Shown: positions 16,043-23,746, numbered from the stretch's first letter. The stretch is 43,582 nucleotides of DNA from an uncultured Lachnospiraceae bacterium (GCA_910577835.1 CAJTOU010000028.1:1-43582), one strand, 5' to 3'. Program-made: numbers and translations. Notes: generated by a model not told the origin, from the letters alone.

Positions 16043-17837
16043 CTACAAACACCTCCTTATCCATCTGCTGCCGGTAAACTGCGGCATAATGACCGTTTAA
16101 TTCCATTAATTCCGCAAAGGTTCCCCGTTCAATAATCCTTCCCTCATCCATAAAGATAATTTCGTCAAAATCTTTTAATGCCATCGCTCTATGGGTAGCC
16201 ATAAGAAGGGTTTTACCATGAAAATATTCATTTAGATTCTGGAAAATTTTACTCTCTGTTTCGATATCCAGAGCACTGGTGCAGTCATCAAGAATGGTAA
16301 TAGGTGCGTTCTTTAAAAGTGCTCTTGCAATTGCCACACGCTGTTTCTGGCCTCCTGACAGTCCAAAGCCCTTTTCTCCGATAATTGTTTTATAACCATC
16401 CGGCATGGTATCCGCAAACTCGCTCACCTCGGCAATCTCTCCGCAGGCACGGATTTCCTCTTCCTTTGCGTCTGGGTTATAGTAAGCGATATTTGCCTCT
16501 ATGCTATTGGAAAACAGAAAGACATTCTGCATGGCATAACCATATGCCCTTGCGATTTCATTACGGCTGTATTCTTTGATATTTTTTCCGTCAATGGTAA
16601 TACTTCCCTCCTCAAATTCTTCAAATGCCTGAAGCACACGCAGAAGCACCGACTTTCCACTTCCAGTTTTTCCCATAATTCCGACTTTCTTTCCATATGG
16701 AATATCCAGAGAAACATCTCTCAAAAGCTCTGCTCCCTCTGTCTGCATGGAAACATGAGAAACTGTGATATGTGGAGCTTTAGAAACCACTTCGTTGCCA
16801 TAAAGTGCCTGAATTTCATCCTTTTTATCCAAAAGTCCGAACAATCTGCCTGTACTGACCTTTGCATCCTGAGCATCGGCAGACAGGAAAATAATATCCA
16901 CAAAATATCCGCAGATAGACAGGAGATATGCCAGAAAACCTGTATATTCTCCACTGGTCATTTCAAACTTTGTTGCAAGATAAATACTGATTGCCATGCT
17001 GATTAACATAACAAACTGGTCTACACTGTCAAACGCAAGAAAGTATCTTGCACGCTTTACTGCAAATAATGTGTAAAAATCACGCAGGTCTTCGGTTCTG
17101 TCATTAAAACGTTTCTTTCTGACATCTTCTCTTGCATAGGATTTTATGGTACGGATTCCATAAATACTTTCCTGTGTTTCGGTATTTAATTCTGAACTTT
17201 TTTCCCACTGTTTCCCATACATTTTGTCGCAAAGTTTAAGAAATCCTCTGGTAATAAAACCAAACACCACCAGAGTTACAAGCGGAACCAGCATAAGTCC
17301 GATGCTGATTCTTGAGAGCATATAGGATGCTACAATTATGTAGAATATAGAATCCACCATAAACGGGATTGTTGCTACATGAAAGTTTCTGATTTTTTCT
17401 GAATCGGAATTTACGATAGTAATCAAATCTCCTGCGCTGTAATCCTTTAATAAAGGCAGCCCAAAGGAGTTGATTTTTTTCATTACATCTAACCGCATGG
17501 CATTGTCACACTTGATTGAAAAGTAATGCGCAATATTCCAGCGTATGTAAAATGAAACAAAATATAAAAACATAAAAAGCAGAAATACTCCTGCCAGTAT
17601 CCCCATCATTTTCCATAACTGATTCTGTGGAATATCACGAATTAGAAATGTAAAGATACTGCTGTTTGGCTCAGGATTTTTCCCAAGCGCGGGATTAATG
17701 ACATTATCCACAATCAGGGTAATAATCTGAGGCTCCACAATGGATACAATACCCTGCATAAGACCTAGAAAAATGCACAGAATCAATATTCCGTATATCT
17801 TTCCATAGTATGGATAAGACTTCTTTAAAATATTCAT
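16035..17837 (-). CDS. Heterodimeric ABC exporter, degenerate-site subunit
   Basis: A 600-residue half-exporter: six membrane helices (about 15-325) and an ABC domain (about 355-590). Walker A MGKTGSGKS, canonical signature GLSGGQKQR, but Walker B reads TILDDCTSALD, with Asp in place of the catalytic Glu, and the H-loop is LMATHRAMALK. This is the hallmark of the non-catalytic subunit, whose intact signature completes the active site with the partner's Walker B. First gene of the pair, starting after AAAGAGG. It is preceded by a terminator from the permease cluster, so it probably has its own promoter, which I could not assign. Confidence 0.9.
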   Translation of the reverse strand: MNILKKSYPYYGKIYGILILCIFLGLMQGIVSIVEPQIITLIVDNVINPALGKNPEPNSSIFTFLIRDIPQNQLWKMMGILAGVFLLFMFLYFVSFYIRWNIAHYFSIKCDNAMRLDVMKKINSFGLPLLKDYSAGDLITIVNSDSEKIRNFHVATIPFMVDSIFYIIVASYMLSRISIGLMLVPLVTLVVFGFITRGFLKLCDKMYGKQWEKSSELNTETQESIYGIRTIKSYAREDVRKKRFNDRTEDLRDFYTLFAVKRARYFLAFDSVDQFVMLISMAISIYLATKFEMTSGEYTGFLAYLLSICGYFVDIIFLSADAQDAKVSTGRLFGLLDKKDEIQALYGNEVVSKAPHITVSHVSMQTEGAELLRDVSLDIPYGKKVGIMGKTGSGKSVLLRVLQAFEEFEEGSITIDGKNIKEYSRNEIARAYGYAMQNVFLFSNSIEANIAYYNPDAKEEEIRACGEIAEVSEFADTMPDGYKTIIGEKGFGLSGGQKQRVAIARALLKNAPITILDDCTSALDIETESKIFQNLNEYFHGKTLLMATHRAMALKDFDEIIFMDEGRIIERGTFAELMELNGHYAAVYRQQMDKEVFVGE

Positions 17838-17973
17838 TTATACCTCTTTCCATCCTGCTGTAAATCTGTGGTACCATCCCTTTTCACAATATTCTACGCA
17901 CGATTTATTAAATTTGTAGAGATATGTTACCACACTTTGCAGAAAAACGCAAACATATTTTCTGTTTTTTTCA

Positions 17974-18005
17974 AAAAATTACAACTCACCCAAAAAGGTG
18001 AGTTG
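17974..18005 (-). terminator. Intrinsic terminator of the FtsX permease cluster
   Basis: CAACTCACC (complement of 17997-18005) pairs with GGTGAGTTG (complement of 17982-17990) with a 6-nt loop, followed on the minus strand by TAATTTTTTG. It ends the operon 20 nt after the last permease stop. Confidence 0.85.
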
Positions 18006-18025
18006 CATAAAAAATTATCTTTATT

Positions 18026-18631
18026 TTATCGTATCATTGAAGCTAATCCCATTTCTATTTTTCTTTTCAGCCATTTTTGATTATATATAGATATAACAAT
18101 TAATAAAATTATAGCATTAATAATATTTAATCTTAGAAACAGTCCCTGACTGCCTACTATGGCTATCATTACACGAAAAACTTCTCCTTTTGACAAAAAT
18201 ATAATTACCTGATTTGTAAGAAAGAATGAAAATGGAATAGATAGCAAAAAATCTATACCAATATCAAACAGCAGCATTTTTTTTATTTTTTTTTGAGAAT
18301 ATCCTGCTATAATATAAATTCCCAAAATTCGTATCATATCTTCCAGCTGCATCTTTCGAAACATACATACTGCAATTATACAAAACAGCAGTACAAATAA
18401 AACAGCCATCCATAATACTCCAAAAATATTGTTCATTTTTTCTCGAAATAAAAGGTCTGTCTCAGTTTCCATATCTACCGCGTTCTGATACCAGTCCCTG
18501 TTTTGAATTACAACTGTCGAATATGCAAAGAATACACATATACTCAATACCATAATTTCTGCGGTGCTTACAAGAAGGTTACAGACAAAATAAAAGGATT
18601 TGTACTTCTTATGATTAATAATCCAATTCAA
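18026..18631 (-). CDS. Short FtsX-like permease subunit
   Basis: A 201-residue protein with four predicted membrane helices (about 15-40, 70-95, 125-150, 165-185). The first is followed by a short extracellular loop, and the last three have the FtsX/MacB layout: helix, cytoplasmic loop with RILGIYIIAGYSQKKIKKM, helix, loop, helix, basic tail. The large extracellular domain usual between helix 1 and helix 2 is reduced to about 30 residues. It begins the base after the upstream permease stop, so the two are coupled and probably form a heterodimer. No ATPase lies beside it. I cannot name a substrate. Confidence 0.6.
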   Translation of the reverse strand: MNWIINHKKYKSFYFVCNLLVSTAEIMVLSICVFFAYSTVVIQNRDWYQNAVDMETETDLLFREKMNNIFGVLWMAVLFVLLFCIIAVCMFRKMQLEDMIRILGIYIIAGYSQKKIKKMLLFDIGIDFLLSIPFSFFLTNQVIIFLSKGEVFRVMIAIVGSQGLFLRLNIINAIILLIVISIYNQKWLKRKIEMGLASMIR

Positions 18632-19948
18632 TTATCTTTCCTCCCTTTTCAAAGTTTCCACTATATTTAACTTTCTTATTCCATTTATACAACACCCCAC
18701 GCAAATTAAAACCCCCGCTAATATACCAGTCAACACTACTTCTACGGCTTTCCAATCTAAATGAAGCACAATACCTCTTCGATAAAATGGCATAATATTT
18801 TGAATGATATAATTTCCTGCAGCAATCATCACTATTGTAATCACAATTGCTGTTGTAGCTGCTTTTGCTAATACTTGTATCTTTTCCACAATAAACGCAA
18901 TAACCTGTAAACTTATGGAATAGCCATATGCATATCGTATCGCTATTTGATTGTACCGTGTTCTCAAATCCCGTATTACAAAAACAACAAGAACAATAAC
19001 GGTTGTTACTCCCAGTATAAATACTATAATATTACTCAAATCAATAATAAATTGATAATATTGAATCAATGTTTCATCTCTTTCATAAAAAGGAAAACAG
19101 GACTCTCCTGTTGCTTCTTCAATCTTTGCAGAAATATCTGAAACAGAATACTTTTCTTTGATATAAAAACCTATATAATGAGGCTGTCGAAGAGATTCGT
19201 AATTCATCTGATAACCTTCCCAGCTTTCATCCAGTCCGGCCTCCTTCAAAATTGTCCTGATATAAGTTTCATTTTGATAGCAGGTTTTAAATTCATATAT
19301 ATCTAACGCATCTCTCTCAGACAAACAAAACAGACTATTTTCTGTGGATGCTTTCACATTATCATAGACTCCCGTTACCCGAAATACATACTCTTTATTT
19401 TCTTCTACATAATTATTTTTAACAGTTAATAGAATTTCCTTTCCAAGAAGTTCTGCTCCGTCTGCATATGTATAATGATTATAATTACCCAAACCATATA
19501 AATATTTTGGAATCCAGATTTCTCCCTCTCCAAGTTCTTCTGTACCATCTACAAGATATCGGTCCATCGCCTGAATTTTTGTCGTTACCTTCATTCTTTG
19601 ACCTTGTATACCCAAAATATCAGAATTTTCCCATTCAACATCTATCTCAAAAATATGCCAGAATACTTCTCCTATTCCCGCTTCTTCCGAAAATATCTCT
19701 TTACAGTATTCCATAGTTTCGTTATATGAATCTGCTCCTGCAATAATATTTACCATTCTTCCATATGGTTTATGAATAATATCTTCCATACTAATTATCA
19801 GAGAAGAAATAAGCGAATTTACTAATAAAAAAATGAGTACTGAAAATATAGTCATTAAAAACAACACTCTGGTTAGTTTTTTTCTGCCAAACCCATCTAA
19901 TTTTGCCAAAGAAAACACGATTCTTATAGAATTAATTTTTCCTGACAT
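18632..19948 (-). CDS. FtsX/MacB-like permease
   Basis: A 438-residue membrane protein: helix 1 at about 25-50, an extracellular domain at about 50-300, then three helices (about 305-325, 345-380, 400-425) with a conserved cytoplasmic loop RDLRTRYNQIAIRYAYGYS and the terminal motif INGIRKLNIVETLKREE, all as in FtsX-domain permeases. Such proteins transmit ATPase work to an outer-face domain rather than carrying substrate through a channel. The partner is the 201-residue permease immediately downstream. No ATPase gene is present between 17838 and 24300, so it must borrow one or work without. Confidence 0.75.
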   Translation of the reverse strand: MSGKINSIRIVFSLAKLDGFGRKKLTRVLFLMTIFSVLIFLLVNSLISSLIISMEDIIHKPYGRMVNIIAGADSYNETMEYCKEIFSEEAGIGEVFWHIFEIDVEWENSDILGIQGQRMKVTTKIQAMDRYLVDGTEELGEGEIWIPKYLYGLGNYNHYTYADGAELLGKEILLTVKNNYVEENKEYVFRVTGVYDNVKASTENSLFCLSERDALDIYEFKTCYQNETYIRTILKEAGLDESWEGYQMNYESLRQPHYIGFYIKEKYSVSDISAKIEEATGESCFPFYERDETLIQYYQFIIDLSNIIVFILGVTTVIVLVVFVIRDLRTRYNQIAIRYAYGYSISLQVIAFIVEKIQVLAKAATTAIVITIVMIAAGNYIIQNIMPFYRRGIVLHLDWKAVEVVLTGILAGVLICVGCCINGIRKLNIVETLKREER

Positions 19949-19960
19949 TCATTACTCCTT

Positions 19961-20905
19961 TCATTCGCGGCGTCTTACAATATCATTTTCATACCTTTCC
20001 GTATCATCATAAAGTACTTCTTTTAATGTTCCATCCTGCCCGTATAACTCAATTTTAAATATATAATTATAACGGGTGCTTTTTTCATCAATAATTACAT
20101 TTAAATTTGTTAGATAAACTAAAAGGTAATCGTCTAAATTATCTAATTCCTGTTTATATATTTGGTAAATATCATTACTGCTATTATCTGTATATTGCTG
20201 ATATACTGAATTTTGATATTCATATAAATATTTCGTCGATAACTCTCCGGTATTCTCACTGATAATTTGTTTTATTTCTGCAAGAGATATCCGTTTTGTA
20301 TACTCCTGTAATAATGCACAAATATCTTCAGAAAGTTTTTTATCCGTAAACATACCAAGCGTATGCTTAGAAAACCACCCTCTGTTTAATGACACATTGA
20401 AATTATCCTGCGCATACATATAAATTAATAACATATCCGTATCAACTACTTCATATACGGACAAATTCAAATTTATATCATTATATCCATAAAATTCGCT
20501 AAGCCATATTAAATTTATCGTTTCCGCACTGCCGCTAAAATCAAATCTGCTGTATGTATAATGATATTTCTGGAAAACTTCTTGTAGTTGTTTTATCAAA
20601 TCTTTATTTTTATATGTATATGAACCATTTTCAAGAATAGTTCCATAAAATGGAAGATGCGTATTCTTATCCGGATTATAAAATCCAAACCCAAAAGCGG
20701 TAAAAGAACCAAAATTTTCTTTGGAAATAAGCTCTTCAAAAGAATAATTTTCAAAAGAGCCAAAGTCCTCTATAAACTTTTCTGAATCTGTTAAATTTTT
20801 TCTTTTTTCTAAATTTGTCTGTATCCCTTTAATTGTATCGATTATAAAGAAAAAGACAAGAACTGTTATTGCTGCAATAATAAAAATTAACTTCTTATTT
20901 TTCAT
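19961..20905 (-). CDS. Membrane-anchored extracytoplasmic protein, unknown function
   Basis: A 314-residue protein with one N-terminal membrane anchor (about 5-25, LIFIIAAITVLVFFFIID) and no lipobox, so most of the chain should lie outside the membrane. The rest is rich in Tyr, Asn and Asp, with alternating strands and no motif I recognise. It lies 12 nt upstream of the FtsX permease gene and is surely co-transcribed. Start ATG at 20905, 9 nt after AAGGAG; an ATG 6 nt earlier is possible. Its place between the secreted protein and the permeases suggests an adaptor, immunity or substrate-capture protein, but that is inference. Confidence 0.6.
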   Translation of the reverse strand: MKNKKLIFIIAAITVLVFFFIIDTIKGIQTNLEKRKNLTDSEKFIEDFGSFENYSFEELISKENFGSFTAFGFGFYNPDKNTHLPFYGTILENGSYTYKNKDLIKQLQEVFQKYHYTYSRFDFSGSAETINLIWLSEFYGYNDINLNLSVYEVVDTDMLLIYMYAQDNFNVSLNRGWFSKHTLGMFTDKKLSEDICALLQEYTKRISLAEIKQIISENTGELSTKYLYEYQNSVYQQYTDNSSNDIYQIYKQELDNLDDYLLVYLTNLNVIIDEKSTRYNYIFKIELYGQDGTLKEVLYDDTERYENDIVRRRE

Positions 20906-20930
20906 AATCATCAGCTCCTTCTTATATGAT

Positions 20931-20974
20931 AAATATGGTATAGGATAAATTTATCTTCACCCTATACCATATTT
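20931..20974 (-). terminator. Hairpin between secreted-protein and anchor genes
   Basis: AAATATGGTATAGG (20931-20944) pairs perfectly over 14 bp with CCTATACCATATTT (20961-20974). The minus-strand tail is TATCATAT, without a real T-run, so it looks like a partial terminator or mRNA-processing structure that would set the first gene's level apart from the downstream ones. Confidence 0.6.
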
Positions 20975-21011
20975 TCCTGAAAAAACAACCTGCCTTCTAT
21001 AAACATTATCA

Positions 21012-21467
21012 TTAATTATTCCAATAATTAAATGTATATCTCATATAATCAATTCCTACATACAAAGTTGGATGTCCTTTAATATATATTTGATTAGGTA
21101 TATTTGCCCGAATCGGAACTGAAACTAATCTTCCATCTGGTTCAGCCATAGGATAAGTCAAAAAATATGCTTTATAATCTGAATGCGTGAATTTACCGCT
21201 ATTTTCCCGATATCTGCATCCCACATAATAATATCCAGAACTAATAATATAACGATGCTCAATATATGGTAAAATATTCTTTGTATCTGTTGGCGTAAAA
21301 CTGGTGGCATAATGATAATTTGTGTCGTAATAAAGTTCTAATCCCTTAAATTCTTCTCTTGTCTCTGATTCTATTCCCGCATATCCAAGCGTGGATAATG
21401 ATAACATTATAATAAACACAAACAGAACAGTTCCACATTTTTTTCTTACATTTTTCAATTTGCTCAT
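21012..21467 (-). CDS. Secreted protein of the LytTR cluster, unknown function
   Basis: A 151-residue protein. Residues 1-30 form a Sec signal peptide: basic start (KLKNVRKKC), hydrophobic core (VLFVFIIMLSLSTL) and a cleavage-like GYAG. The mature part of about 120 residues is strongly beta-like and aromatic: it has over a dozen Tyr, ends in RYTFNYWNN, and has one Cys. I do not recognise the family. The start at 21467 follows GGAGGA by 5 nt; the frame extends 8 codons further without a ribosome binding site. It is the first full gene after the promoter with LytTR-type repeats, so it is the likely main output of the two-component system. Confidence 0.65.
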   Translation of the reverse strand: MSKLKNVRKKCGTVLFVFIIMLSLSTLGYAGIESETREEFKGLELYYDTNYHYATSFTPTDTKNILPYIEHRYIISSGYYYVGCRYRENSGKFTHSDYKAYFLTYPMAEPDGRLVSVPIRANIPNQIYIKGHPTLYVGIDYMRYTFNYWNN

Positions 21468-21556
21468 AACGTCCTCCAAGTCCAAGTCCATAGAAAATAT
21501 ATTCTATTATCTTTTGCCTTACAAAAATAGACTTCTTAACTGTTACTTTCTTCTAC

Positions 21557-21603
21557 GCTTAAATCATGAATTTTATAAATCAGGAAAATATCATAATTTA
21601 AGC
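21557..21603. other. Stable hairpin after the 20-codon ORF
   Basis: GCTTAAATCATGA (21557-21569) pairs with TCATAATTTAAGC (21591-21603) with a single G-T type mismatch over 13 positions. On the minus strand it begins 1 nt after the stop of the small ORF and ends about 90 nt before the secreted-protein start. There is no T-run, so it is a structural or processing element rather than a terminator. Confidence 0.55.
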
Positions 21604-21604
21604 A

Positions 21605-21667
21605 TTATTCTTGTGTTTTATGGCCTGTCAGAGATTTTATTAACAGATTTGTAGTATAACTCCTCAT
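21605..21667 (-). CDS. 20-residue small ORF in the LytTR-controlled transcript
   Basis: An ATG at 21667 follows a very strong purine-rich ribosome binding site (AGGTGGGAGCAATG) and encodes MRSYTTNLLIKSLTGHKTQE, then TAA. It is the first ORF downstream of the putative LytTR-activated promoter (start of transcription near 21732). The peptide is short, moderately hydrophobic in the middle, and has no cleavage signal I recognise. It could be a leader peptide controlling the next gene, or a signalling or bacteriocin-type peptide. Whether it is made is unproven. Confidence 0.4.
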   Translation of the reverse strand: MRSYTTNLLIKSLTGHKTQE

Positions 21668-21738
21668 TGCTCCCACCTCTTCTCCTAAATATTCAATTAT
21701 CTTTCTTCAAATATCAAGCACATTAATTTCTTAATATT

Positions 21739-21767
21739 ATTATAACACAAAATATTTTCTGTGCCAT
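21739..21767 (-). promoter_or_regulatory. Activator-dependent promoter of the secreted-protein operon
   Basis: TATAAT (complement of 21739-21744) with a weak -35 (ATGGCA, complement of 21762-21767) at 17 bp. A perfect -10 with a poor -35 directly beside tandem LytTR repeats is the standard layout for AgrA-type activation. Confidence 0.6.
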
Positions 21768-21777
21768 ATATGTAATA

Positions 21778-21807
21778 ATCAACGTTAATTTTGTAATAAT
21801 TAACATA
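21778..21807 (-). promoter_or_regulatory. Tandem LytTR binding repeats
   Basis: On the minus strand TATGTTAAT (21807-21799) and AACGTTGAT (21786-21778) are direct repeats 21 bp apart, inside a longer 21-bp periodic unit ending ATTATTAC. The second matches the published LytTR consensus ([TA][AC][CA]GTTN[AG][TG]) at all 9 positions, the first at 8. They end 10 bp upstream of the -35. The distal site overlaps the stop codon of the kinase gene. Confidence 0.65.
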
Positions 21808-22456
21808 TTGTTTTTTTGGCATCAAATCCATATAACAATACTTCTGTTCTAAATACTCCCTTCGCCGCTTTCCATCTCATTTCTCCATCATATTTATTTA
21901 CAATATCTATTATATTTCTCATACCTATTCCATGAAATTCTCTTTCAACTTTAGAAGTTTCTAATAATTTTCCCTGTACAGAAGAACCAATTTCACCATC
22001 CAACATACCATTATAGGTATTCTCTAATAAAATAACCAAATTATTATCTGCATATCGTATATCTAAACTTATGTTTCTGCTATTTTTATTATTACATAAC
22101 TCACATGATTCAATTGCATTATCTAATAAATTTCCTAGTATAATTACAAAATCCAGACTATTATAACTCATATCTTTCGGAATATACATTCTGGTTACCA
22201 TCAAAATATTTTTTGAATTTGCCTCTTCCAATTTTCTTCTAATTATCAAATCAATTGTAATATTTCCTGAATCTATATTTTGAACAGTTTTTTCATATTT
22301 TTCAGTAATGCTATCAAGATACCTGTCTATCATTTTCAAACATTCATCTTGTTTATTCTCCATAATTCCTTTTTCACAAATACTTTTCAATACAGCAATA
22401 TGATTACCCATATCATGATAGAGGGGTAACATACTGTTTTTTTGCAATTTATCCAT
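21800..22456 (-). CDS. GHKL histidine kinase without a membrane sensor (AgrC-like core)
   Basis: A 218-residue protein consisting only of the AgrC-type kinase core: phosphoacceptor His14 in LYHDMGNHIAVLK, an N-box ILGNLLDNAIESC (about 105-118), and a G-box FHGIGMRNIIDIVNKY near 175-190. Classical AgrC-like kinases of about 430 residues have six or seven membrane helices before this core; here none is present. The start ATG forms TGATG with the response regulator stop, so the two are coupled, and the regulator comes first, the reverse of agr order. It may receive signal from the cluster's membrane proteins. Confidence 0.85.
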   Translation of the reverse strand: MDKLQKNSMLPLYHDMGNHIAVLKSICEKGIMENKQDECLKMIDRYLDSITEKYEKTVQNIDSGNITIDLIIRRKLEEANSKNILMVTRMYIPKDMSYNSLDFVIILGNLLDNAIESCELCNNKNSRNISLDIRYADNNLVILLENTYNGMLDGEIGSSVQGKLLETSKVEREFHGIGMRNIIDIVNKYDGEMRWKAAKGVFRTEVLLYGFDAKKTIC

Positions 22457-23193
22457 CACTCTAGTCCCTTCATTTTATCTGTCATATAGTTTAAATATGT
22501 TGTTCTAACTTGTTGTTGATATTTTCGACTAATATTAAATTCTTCCACTTTACCATCAATACCTAATTTGACCATTTGAAAACCAAGTTCTTCCATATAT
22601 CTAATATTAATGATAACTGATTGGCTAATTCGTAAAAAATTATAACTTTTCTTATTTAAAATTTCTTCAATCTTCGTAAGTTTTTCATAAAATCTTGATT
22701 CCCCAAATTTATGCCTGACAAGAATTTCCCGTTTTCTACTTGTAATATAATAAATATCTCTCAAATATATACAGTAAACACGACCATTAAAAGAATATTC
22801 TAAAACAGGCGAATCATCACATTGTTTCAATGCATTACAAAAAGTATATTGAATATCTTTCTGACACAATGGCTTTCTGATAAAATCAAATGGATGTGCT
22901 CTGAAAACATCGTAAACATATTGATGGTATGAAGTTATAAAAATTATCAAACTTGTTGGTTGCTTCTCCTTTAACTTCTCTGCGATTTGAATTCCATTAT
23001 ATTCTCCCATTTTTATATCTAAAAATACTATTCTATAAGGTTCATTTTGTTCAATTTGATATATAAAATCTTCCATATTCCAAAACAAGTGTATTTCATG
23101 CTTTCCTATTGGATAATTTTGCATGGCGCATAACAAATATTCTTTTATTTTTTCTAAAATCTCTTTTTCATCATCACAAACAGCAATTAACAT
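22456..23193 (-). CDS. LytTR-family response regulator
   Basis: A 245-residue protein. Residues 1-125 are a receiver domain: acidic pair at 7-8 (CDDEKE), phosphoacceptor Asp59 in IVFLDIKMGEYNG and the conserved Lys in FIRKPL. Residues about 140-240 are a LytTR DNA-binding domain (YYITSRKREILVRH, FLRISQSVIINIRYMEEL). Start after GAGGAGGAG. It is transcribed from a consensus promoter 330 nt upstream. The likely target is the promoter with LytTR repeats at 21778-21807 just beyond the partner kinase gene. Confidence 0.93.
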   Translation of the reverse strand: MLIAVCDDEKEILEKIKEYLLCAMQNYPIGKHEIHLFWNMEDFIYQIEQNEPYRIVFLDIKMGEYNGIQIAEKLKEKQPTSLIIFITSYHQYVYDVFRAHPFDFIRKPLCQKDIQYTFCNALKQCDDSPVLEYSFNGRVYCIYLRDIYYITSRKREILVRHKFGESRFYEKLTKIEEILNKKSYNFLRISQSVIINIRYMEELGFQMVKLGIDGKVEEFNISRKYQQQVRTTYLNYMTDKMKGLE

Positions 23194-23526
23194 AACCTAT
23201 TTCTCCTCCTCGCAAAATTAACTAATATAAATTCCACAAAAACTATATTTTATCTATTTTGATTCTATAATTACTTTCTTATACTCTAAATAGAATAATT
23301 TTTATATTATATACAAATATTTTTGCAATATATACTCTCCTTACTGGGAAACGCCTATACAATAGTCTTGAAAATTATATGAAAGATTTTCAAATTATCT
23401 TATTATATTTATATATTTTTTTAATTTAATCGTTCTAAATAATATCTAATTAAATTAAAAATCTTGTTTTTTATTTAATTCTAAATACGATTTACATTTA
23501 ATGTTATTTTTTATGGTTTTTCATCT
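23194..23526 (-). other. Long AT-rich leader of the response regulator-kinase operon
   Basis: About 330 nt between the promoter and the regulator start. An AT-only 13-bp inverted repeat lies at 23418-23430 / 23449-23461. A strong AAGGAG (complement of 23337-23342) precedes, by 8 nt, a TTG-initiated frame of only 8 codons (MQKYLYII, 23328-23302). No larger gene fits. The length suggests post-transcriptional control, but nothing decisive is visible. Confidence 0.35.
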
Positions 23527-23555
23527 ATTATAAAATTTACCTTTTTAATTGTCAA
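23527..23555 (-). promoter_or_regulatory. Consensus sigma-A promoter of the LytTR-kinase operon
   Basis: TTGACA (complement of 23550-23555), exactly 17 bp, TATAAT (complement of 23527-23532). A perfect match in both boxes, rare for a regulated gene, so a repressor or long leader may restrain it. Confidence 0.85.
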
Positions 23556-23590
23556 TGAAATTTAATTCACCAAAAGGTGAAATTTAATTC
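23556..23590. repeat. 22-bp-spaced direct repeats abutting the -35 box
   Basis: TGAAATTTAATTC occurs at 23556-23568 and 23578-23590. The 9-bp spacer completes a palindrome TTCACC-AAAA-GGTGAA (23566-23581). The repeats touch the -35 of the LytTR-operon promoter. The unit does not fit the LytTR consensus, so another regulator may bind. Confidence 0.55.
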
Positions 23591-23746
23591 CCTTTTTAAA
23601 AGAAATTTTGTCTAATTAATTATATTTTTAATAAATATAAAAAATAAGACAACAATATAATAAAGAATATAAAATCTCTAATTATAAAAAATTTATAACA
23701 AAAGATTCTATATCCTTTACTATTTTTCTTTTATTCTAATTTAAAA

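Noticed and set aside
17866..17884. T-box-like sequence (AAAAGGGATGGTACCACAG on the minus strand) upstream of the ABC exporter pair.
   Set aside because: The match has an inserted base, only about 100 nt lie between the previous terminator and this point, no Stem I or specifier is visible, and no terminator follows. It is a local palindrome (TGTGGTACCACA).
17982..23581. Similar hairpins (CTCACC...GGTGAG at 17982-18005 and TTCACC...GGTGAA at 23566-23581) at both ends of the LytTR cluster as mobile-element ends.
   Set aside because: The left one is a clear terminator, similarity is limited to a few bases around an A-run, and no target duplication is visible.
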